Assembly: GCF_004348315.1 (NCBI RefSeq)
Contig: NZ_SMKC01000049.1
Coordinates: 1 to 32,973 of the forward strand
DNA from: Streptomyces sp. 8K308
GTDB taxonomy: Bacteria > Actinomycetota > Actinomycetes > Streptomycetales > Streptomycetaceae
DNA length: 32,973 nt
Direction: 5' to 3'
Below the pieces are notes generated by a model. The model did no database searches, was not told the origin of the DNA, and worked only from the letters and a program-made list of their open reading frames with translations. Positions 1-6,742 of this stretch are shown piece after piece. The position numbers and the translations under genes were made by a program. The stretch's first letter is position 1; the number at the start of each line of letters is the position of its first letter.

Positions 1-936
1 GCTGGGGGTCGGGCGGCCGGCACCGAGCAGCACGGCCATGACGCCGGCCGCCGCCCAGGCGAGCAGCACGGTGAGCGGGAAGGCCGCCCCCTGCCCGTCG
101 AAGTAGGAGACGGAGCGCAGCAGGCTGGCGCCGGCGCCGGTGGGCAGCAACTGGCCGAGCGTGCCGACCGGTTCCGGCAGCATCTCGGGCGCCGAGCCGG
201 CGCCCGACCAGGGGTTGCCGAGCACCATCAGCAGCAGCGCGCCGAGCCCGATGCCGCGCGGGCCGAGCAGCGCGGCCGCGCCGGTGACGGTGGCGGCGCC
301 GGCGAGGGCGAACACGCTGAGGGCGGCGGTGACCGGCAACCAGTCGCCGCCGAGCACGTCCAGCCAGCCGTGGCCCATCCAGGCCGTGAGCAGGCCGATC
401 GCCGGCGCCCCGCAGCCCAGGGCGAGCAGCGCCCAGCGACCGCGCAGCCGGGTGGCGGTGATCGCCGCGCCGGTCGCGAGGCCGAAGATGGCCAGCGGCA
501 GGACGCTGGCGGTGAAGGCGGCGCCGCGTGGGTCGGTGGCCGGCGCCGGCACCACGTCGACGACGGTCACCTCGCCGCGCTCCGCCGCCTGCCCGGCGGC
601 GATCTGCTGGAGCAACTGGGCGACGGCGGGGCCGGCGGCCGAGGCGGTGAGGAGCCGCGGCTCCTGGCCGTCGGCGACGAACGCGCCGTAGATCTCGCGG
701 TGCGTTATCGCCTCGCGGGCGGCGGCCTCGTCCGGGTAGCGGTGGACGTCGAACGCGCCGTCGGCGCCGGCGAGTTGGTTGGCGATCCGGTCGGTGGCCA
801 CGGGCGGGCCCGCGACGCCGACGGGGAGGTCGCGGGGGGCGGAGCGGGCGCCGGGCCAGACGAAGGCCCAGAGCATGAAGGTGATCAGCGCCGGCACGAG
901 GAGGGCGACGATCAGCAGGCCGCGGCGGTGAGACAC
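1..936 (-). CDS. ABC-2-type / YhgE-like multi-spanning membrane protein, partial
   Basis: This frame starts at a GTG (936) and stays open for 312 codons to the left edge, so the C-terminus is missing. GGAGG lies 7 nt before the GTG. The translation has one N-terminal membrane segment (about residues 7-27). A roughly 115-residue soluble stretch follows, presumably outside the membrane. Further hydrophobic segments lie at about 143-160, 168-187, 200-224, 228-240 and 286-306. This layout (TM, external domain, TM cluster) is typical of ABC-2 permease, YhgE/Pip and DUF3533 exporters, which in actinomycetes often stand beside a TetR gene, as here. Substrate and any ATPase partner are not visible. 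Export under TetR control is inferred from the divergent arrangement. The family call is moderate; the reading frame is strongly supported. Confidence 0.72.
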   Translation of the reverse strand, partial: MSHRRGLLIVALLVPALITFMLWAFVWPGARSAPRDLPVGVAGPPVATDRIANQLAGADGAFDVHRYPDEAAAREAITHREIYGAFVADGQEPRLLTASAAGPAVAQLLQQIAAGQAAERGEVTVVDVVPAPATDPRGAAFTASVLPLAIFGLATGAAITATRLRGRWALLALGCGAPAIGLLTAWMGHGWLDVLGGDWLPVTAALSVFALAGAATVTGAAALLGPRGIGLGALLLMVLGNPWSGAGSAPEMLPEPVGTLGQLLPTGAGASLLRSVSYFDGQGAAFPLTVLLAWAAAGVMAVLLGAGRPTPS

Positions 937-969
937 GGCGGAGCCTCCGAACATCAAAGAGAAGGATCA

Positions 970-1034
970 TTCGTTTTACATTCATCACGGTGCTCCGCTC
1001 CGCGGCGGCTTGTCAAGAATGAATGTTCGTTTTA
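970..1034. promoter_or_regulatory. Candidate TetR operator sites between divergent genes
   Basis: The 109-bp gap is noticeably AT-richer than its surroundings. The 9-mer TTCGTTTTA occurs at 970-978 and again at 1026-1034. ACATTCAT (978-985) is the reverse complement of ATGAATGT (1019-1026). The right-hand copy sits in an imperfect dyad, AATGAA-TG-TTCGTT (1018-1031, one mismatch). Two related half-site clusters 56 bp apart, one near each divergent gene, fit control of both genes by the adjacent TetR protein. Binding is inferred. Confidence 0.55.
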
Positions 1035-1038
1035 TCTT
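1010..1038 (+). promoter_or_regulatory. Promoter of the TetR gene, leaderless type
   Basis: A -35 element TTGTCA (1010-1015) is followed by a 17-nt spacer and a -10 element TATCTT (1033-1038). A transcript would begin about 7 nt later, at or next to the ATG at 1046, implying a leaderless mRNA. The 1018-1031 dyad fills most of the spacer, so bound repressor would block this promoter. On the other strand TTGACA (1016-1011) could be a -35 element, but no good -10 follows it. Confidence 0.6.
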
Positions 1039-1045
1039 CTTGGGT

Positions 1046-1651
1046 ATGGCGCGCGTCTCCCAGGAGCACCTTGAGGCTCGCCGGCGGCAGATACTCGAGG
1101 GCGCCGCCCGCGTGTTCGCCCGTGACGGCTTCCACGGCGCCTCGATGCAGGACGTGTTGCGCGAGAGCGGCCTGTCCGCCGGTGCCGTCTACCGGTACTT
1201 CCCGAGCAAGGACGCCATGATCACGGCGCTCGCGACCGAGGTGCTCGGCGTGGTGCGTGCGGCGTTCGAGCCCATCGCGGCCGCCGAGCGGCCCAACCTG
1301 CCCGACGACATCGTCCACGCGCTCGACCGGGTCTGGTCCACCCTGCCCTACGCGCCCGCGCTGCTGCCCCACGTGTGGACGGAGACGCTGCGCAACCAGG
1401 AGTTGTCCACCGTGCTCCAGGAGGGCCTCGGGCGGCTGCTCGACCTGTGGGAGGCGCTGCTGGCCAGGTACCAGCGCAACGGCTGGATGCGCGGTGACGT
1501 CCCGCCGCGCGACGTCGCCCGCACCCTGCTCGCCTGCGTGCAGGGCTTCCTGCTCCAGCGGGTCATCTTCGGCGAGGCCGACGTGTCGATCCTGGCCAAC
1601 GGCCTGCGCGGCCTGATGACCCTGCGGCAGCCGGGTCCGACGGAGTCCTAG
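1046..1651 (+). CDS. TetR/AcrR-family transcriptional regulator
   Basis: A 201-residue protein of normal TetR length. The N-terminal HTH covers roughly residues 8-55: ILEGAARVFARDGF, then the recognition region ending in GAVYRYFPSKDAM, which is the family hallmark. The variable C-terminal half (about 60-195) would bind ligand and dimerise. An in-frame ATG at 1010 exists, but the promoter -10 at 1033-1038 lies downstream of it, so the ATG at 1046 (ARVSQEHLEARRR) is preferred. No Shine-Dalgarno precedes 1046, as expected for a leaderless message. It probably represses itself and the divergent membrane protein. The ligand is unknown. Confidence 0.9.
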   Translation: MARVSQEHLEARRRQILEGAARVFARDGFHGASMQDVLRESGLSAGAVYRYFPSKDAMITALATEVLGVVRAAFEPIAAAERPNLPDDIVHALDRVWSTLPYAPALLPHVWTETLRNQELSTVLQEGLGRLLDLWEALLARYQRNGWMRGDVPPRDVARTLLACVQGFLLQRVIFGEADVSILANGLRGLMTLRQPGPTES

Positions 1652-1672
1652 GTTCTGCCGCCAGGGCAGGGC

Positions 1673-2464
1673 CTAGCTCTCGGTCGGCGGCTGGAACTTG
1701 GCGCCGAGGCGGCGGTCGACGGCCAGCGAGATCGCCGCCGACACCGCCCGCTTCACCAGCGGCCGCAGCCGCTCCAACGCCTCGGTGAGCCGCTCGACGT
1801 CCTCGGCCGACAGCGGATGCCGGTCGCCGTCCCGCCCGTCGTGCCCCAGCAACTCGGGGACCACGTGCGCGCGCAGCACCTCGGTGAACACCCCGGCCAA
1901 CTCCTCGGCGTGGTCGCGCAACACCTGCCCGGCGACCAGCACCACGGGCAGCGGCAGGCCCTCCTCGACCAGCGCGGAGGTCGCCTCGAGCAACTCGCGG
2001 CTGAAGTGCACGATCTCGTCCCCGGCCACCGTGAGATAGCCGGTCTCCACCGCCGCCGCCAGGTTCTCCGGGGAGTCGCCGTCCGGCCAGTACGAGGCGA
2101 GCTCGGCGCGCGTCAGCCGCAACGGCCGCTCCTCGGCCCAGGGCGGCGGCTCGGTGGGCTGCGGCAACGGCTCGGCGAGACCCAGGAGTTCGGCCGTGCG
2201 CTCGGTGTCGTGGCCGGCGGTGAACGCGGCGATCAGCTCCGCTATGCCGCCCAGCGTGTGGCCGCGGGCCAGCAGTGCCGCGATGGTGCGCAGCCTGGAC
2301 AGGTGGCTCTCGTCGTACCACGCCACCCGGCCGACGCGGCGTGGCGGCGGCAGCAGCCGACGCTCCCGGTAGTAGCGCAGGGTGCGCTCCGGTATGCCGG
2401 CCGCCTCCGCCAACTCGGCGGCCCGGTACTGGCCAGGTGCCTGGGGTGCCTCGGATGCGTGCAC
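1673..2464 (-). CDS. MerR-family transcriptional regulator
   Basis: The N-terminal winged HTH is clear: YRAAELAEAAGIPERTLRYY, then RRLLPPPRR and a second helix pair (WYDESHLSRLRTIAALL). The C-terminal region of about 180 residues is helical and acidic, without the Cys pairs of metal-sensing MerR proteins, so an organic effector is more likely. The frame opens at GTG 2491. I prefer GTG 2464 (HASEAPQAP), because TAGACT (2477-2472) lies exactly 7 nt before it and would give a leaderless message; neither GTG has a proper Shine-Dalgarno. It diverges from the monooxygenase operon and its tail converges on the TetR gene 21 bp away. Control of the monooxygenase operon is inferred from the dyad-spacer promoter in the shared gap. 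Confidence 0.88.
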   Translation of the reverse strand: MHASEAPQAPGQYRAAELAEAAGIPERTLRYYRERRLLPPPRRVGRVAWYDESHLSRLRTIAALLARGHTLGGIAELIAAFTAGHDTERTAELLGLAEPLPQPTEPPPWAEERPLRLTRAELASYWPDGDSPENLAAAVETGYLTVAGDEIVHFSRELLEATSALVEEGLPLPVVLVAGQVLRDHAEELAGVFTEVLRAHVVPELLGHDGRDGDRHPLSAEDVERLTEALERLRPLVKRAVSAAISLAVDRRLGAKFQPPTES

Positions 2465-2491
2465 AGTTCGCAGTCTAGAGAGCGCACGCAC

Positions 2492-2522
2492 CCTACCGGG
2501 CAGTAAGAAGCTGCCCTACACT
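2492..2522 (+). promoter_or_regulatory. MerR-type promoter with dyad-filled 19-bp spacer
   Basis: A perfect 6-bp inverted repeat, GGGCAG-N7-CTGCCC, occupies 2498-2516. It is followed at once by TACACT (2517-2522), a TANNNT -10. The dyad is 19 bp long, so it fills the over-long spacer that MerR activators remodel; the -35 position (2492-2497) is weak. Transcription toward the monooxygenase would start near 2529, leaving an untranslated leader of about 80 nt. The same dyad overlaps the -35 position of the leftward MerR promoter, which would give autoregulation. Function is inferred from geometry. Confidence 0.55.
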
Positions 2523-2534
2523 CCCCAGCAACCC

Positions 2535-2550
2535 GCCAGTGATCACTGGC
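2535..2550. promoter_or_regulatory. Perfect 16-bp palindrome, candidate operator
   Basis: GCCAGTGATCACTGGC is perfectly self-complementary. It lies just after the predicted start point of the monooxygenase operon, where a bound repressor would block transcription. It differs in sequence from both the MerR dyad and the TetR sites upstream, so it may be read by a third regulator. Confidence 0.5.
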
Positions 2551-2609
2551 TCATTGCTGGCGCGCGACCGGTCACTTCCGCACGGGACACGGAAGGAGCT
2601 GAGCGACTG

Positions 2610-4097
2610 ATGCATGTGAGGGTGGCGGTCGTCGGGGCCGGCTTCGGCGGCCTGGGGGCCGCGGTGCGGCTGCGCCGGCTCGGCGTCACCGACCTCCTGA
2701 TCCTCGAACGCGCCGGCGCGGTGGGCGGCACCTGGCGCGACAACACCTATCCGGGCTGCGCCTGCGACATCCCCTCCCACCTCTACTCGTTCTCCTTCGC
2801 CCCCAACCCGCACTGGCCGCGCAGCTTCTCCGGGCAGCCGGAGATCCGCCGCTACCTGGAGCACCTGACCGACGGCTTCGGGCTACGGCCCCACCTGCGG
2901 CTCGACTCCGAGGTCACCGCGGCCCGTTGGGACGGCGACGCGCTGCACTGGGAGATCGATACCAGCACCGGGCCGCTCACCGCCGAGGTGCTGGTCTCCG
3001 CCACAGGACCGCTCTCCGAGCCGAGTCTGCCCGACGTGCCGGGCCTCGACGGCTTCCCCGGCGCCGTCTTCCACTCCGCCCGCTGGGACCACGGCGTCCC
3101 GCTGCGGGGCCGGCGGGTCGCCGTCGTCGGCACCGGCGCGTCGGCCGTCCAGTTCGTGCCCGAGATCCAGCGCGAGGTCACCGAACTCACCGTCTTCCAA
3201 CGCACCCCGCCCTGGGTGCTCCCCAAGGGCGACCGACCCGTCACGGCCGCCGAGCGCGCCCTGTACTCCCGGCTCCCGTTCACCGGCACGCTCCGCCGCC
3301 AACTCGCCTGGGGACTCAGGGAACTCCAGGTCGGCGCCTTCGTCAGGCACCCCGAACGGATGCGCGCCGTCGAGCGCCTCGCCGCCCTCCACCTGCGCCG
3401 CGCCGTCCCCGACCCGGAGCTGCGCCACCGGCTCACCCCCGACTACCGCCTCGGCTGCAAGCGCGTCCTGCGCTCCAACGACTGGTACCCGACGCTCGCC
3501 AGACCCCACGTGCGGCTGGTCGCCTCCGGGCTGCGCGCGGTGCGCGGCGCCACCCTGGTCGCCGAGGACGGCCGCGAGACCACCGCCGACGTCCTCGTCC
3601 TCGGCACCGGCTTCCGGATCACCGACCAGCCCGTCGCGCGCCGCGTCACCGGCGCCCACGGCACCACCCTCGCCCACGAGTGGCGCGAGGGGATGGCCGC
3701 GCTGCGCGGCACCACGGCCGCCGGCTTCCCCAACCTGCTCACGGTCATCGGGCCCAACACCGGGCTCGGCAACAACTCGATGATCCTCATCATCGAGGCC
3801 CAACTCGCCTACCTGGCGGACTTCATGAGAAAACTCGCCGCCCTCGCGCCGCCCGGCGGCCGCGCCGCGCTCACCCCACGCCCGGACGCGGTGCGCGCCT
3901 GGCGCGGACTGCTGGCCGCCCGGCTGCGGAACTCGGTCTGGAACACCGGTGGTTGCCGCAGCTGGTACCTGGACGCCAGGGGCCGCAACACCACCGTGTG
4001 GCCCGGCACCATTGCCGAGTTCCGCCGCGTCACCGAGCAGGTCGACCTCGCCGAGTACGAGGTGCTGCGCCGCGAGGCGGTGGCCGCCCGTGCCTGA
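2610..4097 (+). CDS. FAD/NADPH-dependent Baeyer-Villiger-type monooxygenase
   Basis: A 495-residue flavoprotein. The FAD-binding Rossmann motif GAGFGG is at residues 9-14. The GGTWRDNTYP motif (39-48) and FPGAVFHSARWD (149-160) match the two Baeyer-Villiger fingerprints GGxWxxxxYP and FxGxxxHxxxW(P/D). A second dinucleotide motif, VVGTGASA, follows the latter and would bind NADPH. Such enzymes insert one oxygen atom from O2 next to a ketone, giving an ester or lactone. Start ATG 2610 has AAGGAG 11 nt upstream; the open frame extends further upstream but without homology. The next gene overlaps its stop by 8 bp, so it heads a coupled operon. The layout resembles the mycobacterial mymA operon. 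The substrate is unknown; a lipid or terpenoid ketone is plausible. Confidence 0.92.
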   Translation: MHVRVAVVGAGFGGLGAAVRLRRLGVTDLLILERAGAVGGTWRDNTYPGCACDIPSHLYSFSFAPNPHWPRSFSGQPEIRRYLEHLTDGFGLRPHLRLDSEVTAARWDGDALHWEIDTSTGPLTAEVLVSATGPLSEPSLPDVPGLDGFPGAVFHSARWDHGVPLRGRRVAVVGTGASAVQFVPEIQREVTELTVFQRTPPWVLPKGDRPVTAAERALYSRLPFTGTLRRQLAWGLRELQVGAFVRHPERMRAVERLAALHLRRAVPDPELRHRLTPDYRLGCKRVLRSNDWYPTLARPHVRLVASGLRAVRGATLVAEDGRETTADVLVLGTGFRITDQPVARRVTGAHGTTLAHEWREGMAALRGTTAAGFPNLLTVIGPNTGLGNNSMILIIEAQLAYLADFMRKLAALAPPGGRAALTPRPDAVRAWRGLLAARLRNSVWNTGGCRSWYLDARGRNTTVWPGTIAEFRRVTEQVDLAEYEVLRREAVAARA

Positions 4098-4956
4098 CCG
4101 CGTCCAGTGGTCGACCGTCGTCTCCACCGGCGGAGCCCGACTGCACACCGAGGTGCACGGCCCGGAGGACCGGCCCACCGTCGTGCTGGTGCACGGCTGG
4201 GCCTGCGACACCGGCTTCTGGCGGCCGCTGCGCGAGCGGCTGCTGCCGGAACACCGGGTCGTCGTCTACGACCAGCGCGGCCACGGCCGCACCCCGGCCA
4301 CCCCGGGCGCCTGCTCGCCAGAGGCGCTGGCCGACGACCTGTGCGCGGTGCTGACCGCCACCGTGCCGTCCGGCGCGCGTGCCGTCGTCGCCGGCCACTC
4401 GATGGGCGCCATGACCGTCGTGGCCGCCGCCGCGCGACCCGAGCTGCGCGACCTCGCCGCCGCGACCCTGCTCTGCTCCACCGGCGTCGACCGGCTCACC
4501 GCCGCCTCCACCGTCTTCCCGCTCCCGCCGGGCCGCGCCCGCGGCCGCGCCCAGCGACTGCTGCTGACGACCCGGCTGCCCTACGGCCCGGTCACCCCGC
4601 TCAGCCGCCAGCTGGTCCGCTACGTCACCATGGGCCGGGCGGCCACCGCCGAGCAGCGGCGCACGGTCGCCAGGATGGTCTCCTGCTGCCCGCGCCTGGC
4701 CCGCGCCGAGTGGGGCGGGATGCTCGCCGACCTCGACCTGTCACCGCTGCTGCCCCGCCTCGACCTGCCGACCACCGTGGTGCACGGCACCGTCGACCGG
4801 CTCACCCCCCTCGCCCACGCCCGCCGCACCGCCGGCCGGCTGCCCCGCCTCGTGGAACTCGTCGAACTGCCCGGCATAGGGCACATGGCCCCCTTCGAGG
4901 CCCCGGACCGCGTCATGCAACCGTTGATCGCCCTCGTGAAGGAGCACCTCCTATGA
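4090..4956 (+). CDS. Alpha/beta-fold hydrolase
   Basis: A 288-residue serine hydrolase. The oxyanion-hole region is VLVHGWACDTGFW (about 33-45), the nucleophile elbow is GHSMG with Ser104, the acid is probably the Asp in VHGTVDRLTP, and the catalytic His is in GIGHMAPFEAP near the C-terminus. The start is GTG 4090, overlapping the monooxygenase stop by 8 bp; there is no room for an independent promoter, so translation is probably coupled. Its position after a Baeyer-Villiger enzyme suggests that it opens the ester or lactone made by that enzyme. This is inference: the fold also covers haloperoxidases, epoxide hydrolases and lipases. Confidence 0.9.
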   Translation: MPDRVQWSTVVSTGGARLHTEVHGPEDRPTVVLVHGWACDTGFWRPLRERLLPEHRVVVYDQRGHGRTPATPGACSPEALADDLCAVLTATVPSGARAVVAGHSMGAMTVVAAAARPELRDLAAATLLCSTGVDRLTAASTVFPLPPGRARGRAQRLLLTTRLPYGPVTPLSRQLVRYVTMGRAATAEQRRTVARMVSCCPRLARAEWGGMLADLDLSPLLPRLDLPTTVVHGTVDRLTPLAHARRTAGRLPRLVELVELPGIGHMAPFEAPDRVMQPLIALVKEHLL

Positions 4957-5837
4957 GCACACGCCGGCACGCGGTGCGCGGTCGGGTCGCTGTCATCACC
5001 GGAGGGGCGCGCGGCATCGGCGCCGCGCTGGCACGCACGCTGTCCGAGCGGGGCGCCACGGTCGCCCTGGTCGGCCTCGAACCCGACGAGTCACGGTCCG
5101 TGGCCGAGTTTCTGCCGGGACCCACGGGGCACTGGCACGCGGACGTCACCGACGAGGCCGCCATGGCCGAGGCGGCCCGACGGGTCGCCGAGCGGTTCGG
5201 CCGCGTCGACGTCGTCGTCGCCAACGCCGGGGTGGCCGCCGGCGGTCGCTTCGCCGACTCGGACGACGCCGGCTGGCGGCGCGTCATCGAGGTCAACGTC
5301 GTCGGCTCCGCCGTCACCTGCCGCGCCTTCCTGCCCGCGCTGCGGGCCAGCCGGGGCTACTTCCTCCAGATCGCCTCGCTCGCCGCCCTCACCCCGGCCC
5401 CGCTGATGACCGCCTACTGCGCCTCCAAGTCCGCCGCCGAGGCCTTCGCGCACGGCCTGCGGCCCGAGGTCGCGGACGACGGCGTCCGGGTGGGCGTCGC
5501 CTACCTCGGCTGGACCGACACCGACCTGCTGCGCGGCGTCGACGAGGACCCCGCCCTGCGCCTCGGCCGCTCGCTGCTGCCCTGGCCCACCAACCGCACC
5601 AACCCGCTCCCGCCCGCCGTGGCACGGCTCGCCGACGGCATCGAACGGCGCGCCGCCCACGTCTACGGCCAGCGCTGGGTCCGCGCCGCCCAGCCGCTGC
5701 GGCCCCTGATCCCGACCGTGCTCGCCAGCCCCTGGGCCGTGCGCCGGCTGCGCCGGGTGACCGGCCACCCACGCCACACCCTCGTGGGCCCGAGCGGCCG
5801 GGCGGCGACCCGGCCGCCCGAGGACGAGAACGCCTAG
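4953..5837 (+). CDS. Short-chain dehydrogenase/reductase (SDR)
   Basis: A 294-residue protein. The cofactor motif TGGARGIG is at residues 16-23, followed by NAG (VVANAGVAAGG), the catalytic Ser in LQIASLAAL and YCASK (the YxxxK motif). It is longer than a minimal SDR by about 40 residues: the C-terminal tail is Arg/Pro-rich and may attach to the membrane or another protein. ATG 4953 overlaps the hydrolase stop in ATGA. SDRs interconvert alcohols and ketones with NAD(P)H, so it could supply the ketone used by the monooxygenase. Its stop codon overlaps the ancestral stop of the convergent PNPOx-like gene. Confidence 0.92.
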   Translation: MSTRRHAVRGRVAVITGGARGIGAALARTLSERGATVALVGLEPDESRSVAEFLPGPTGHWHADVTDEAAMAEAARRVAERFGRVDVVVANAGVAAGGRFADSDDAGWRRVIEVNVVGSAVTCRAFLPALRASRGYFLQIASLAALTPAPLMTAYCASKSAAEAFAHGLRPEVADDGVRVGVAYLGWTDTDLLRGVDEDPALRLGRSLLPWPTNRTNPLPPAVARLADGIERRAAHVYGQRWVRAAQPLRPLIPTVLASPWAVRRLRRVTGHPRHTLVGPSGRAATRPPEDENA

Positions 5838-6317
5838 AACCGCCAGCGCGTCTGCGCGTAGTCGCCCTTGCGGAAGCCGAGGGCCACCAAGGGCCACCGA
5901 GGGCCGCAGCCGGTAGACGAGGGCCCGCTGGCCGAGGCGGTTCCTGAAGGCGCCCTCGTGGACCTCGTACCGCCAGTCCTCGCCGTACTTGGCGACGAAC
6001 GCCTCCGCGACGCGGCGCAGCTCCGCCTCGTCGCCGACCGGCCGCGCGCTGCCCTCGACCACCAGGTCGAGCCCCCGGTCGAGCGCGCTGTCGCCGGTGG
6101 TCAGCACGCAGCGCGGATTGGCCGCCAGGTTCCGCACCTTCCGCTCGCCGGGCTGCCCGTCCGGGCGCACCGTGGAAAGCCAGTACACCTCGGCCTCCCG
6201 CAGCCCGCGCCGCGCCTCGGCCCAGGGCGTCGGCCGGCCGCCCGGCGCGCTGTAGCGGGGGTCGAGCTCGGTGCTCCGGGGCTCGGGCTCGCTGTCGCTG
6301 AAGTCGGCGGACGGCAT
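5834..6317 (-). pseudogene. PNPOx-like FMN-binding split-barrel protein, frameshifted at 3' end
   Basis: From ATG 6317 (GAGGAG 6 nt upstream) the frame encodes a recognisable pyridoxamine-phosphate-oxidase-like barrel: AEVYWLSTVRPDGQPGERKV, then NPRCVLTTGD and VVEGSARPVGDEAEL. Near the end, a 10-bp tandem duplication (5880-5899) shifts the frame. Deleting one unit restores VALGFRKGDYAQTRWRF followed by a TAG at 5836-5834; the TRWRF ending is the family's usual C-terminus. As written, translation continues as unrelated sequence antisense to the SDR gene, to 5091. The domain probably binds FMN or F420. Either the gene is recently damaged or a sequencing/assembly error inserted 10 bases. Coordinates given are those of the repaired gene. 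Confidence 0.8.
5880..5905. repeat. 10-bp tandem duplication, 2.6 copies
   Basis: AGGGCCACCA (5880-5889), AGGGCCACCG (5890-5899) and AGGGCC (5900-5905) lie head to tail. Because the unit is not a multiple of three, it breaks the reading frame of the PNPOx-like gene that runs leftward through it. Slipped-strand replication is the likely origin if it is real. Confidence 0.9.
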
Positions 6318-6400
6318 GGGCGGCTCCTCGGCTGTGCGACGAAGGGTGCTGGAACGCCGACCGTCGCCGGCCGCGGAACTCATCGGTCGCGACACGCGTG

Positions 6401-6434
6401 CGTGGGGCGCGCCCGTCGCCGGGCCCGCCCCACG
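6401..6434 (-). terminator. Stem-loop downstream of the 60-residue gene
   Basis: CGTGGGGCGCGCCC (6401-6414) pairs with GGGCCCGCCCCACG (6421-6434), 13 of 14 positions, across a 6-nt loop. It lies 25 nt after the stop of the leftward small gene and before the PNPOx-like gene. It has no T-run, as is usual for actinomycete terminators. Confidence 0.65.
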
Positions 6435-6458
6435 TCGTCGGCCGTCATCGGCCGGTCG

Positions 6459-6641
6459 TCACCGGTCGCGGTCCTCGTCCAGGGCGCTGCCGCGCAGGTC
6501 CTTGCCACGCTGGGACATGTCGCCCTGGCCGCGCCCCTGTCCCCCCTCCTGCCTGTGCTGGGTGCCCCTGCCGCTCATGGCCTGTCTTGCGCGGTCCTGG
6601 AGCTGCTGGGCCTTCTCCCTGAGCTGGTCCGCTATGCCCAT
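6459..6641 (-). CDS. Small hydrophilic protein, unknown function
   Basis: A 60-residue protein starting at ATG 6641, with GAGGAG about 9 nt upstream. An upstream ATG at 6716 is in frame but has no ribosome site. The first half (GIADQLREKAQQLQDRARQ) is an amphipathic helix rich in Gln, Arg and Lys. The second half is Gly/Gln-rich and probably disordered. No Cys or membrane segment is present. Short proteins of this kind, with one helix and repeated Gln/Lys, are common in Streptomyces and are sometimes compared with CsbD-like stress proteins, but I cannot assign a function. It follows the tricorn gene by about 100 bp in the same direction and is followed by a strong stem-loop. Confidence 0.68.
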   Translation of the reverse strand: MGIADQLREKAQQLQDRARQAMSGRGTQHRQEGGQGRGQGDMSQRGKDLRGSALDEDRDR

Positions 6642-6742
6642 GCGCTGCCACTCCTCACCTACACGTCGAAGAAACCGTGGCTCTTCCAGCGTGTCACGAT
6701 CGGGTGAAGCGCGCATATCGGATCAATCTCGCTCCCGTCGGG

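Noticed and set aside
1652..1672. Terminator between the convergent TetR and MerR genes
   Set aside because: CTGCC-N5-GGCAG gives only a 5-bp stem, too weak to call.
5091..5833. Long leftward continuation of the PNPOx-like frame, antisense to the SDR gene
   Set aside because: It exists only because of the 10-bp duplication; the translation is Gly/Arg/Val-rich shadow sequence of the SDR gene.
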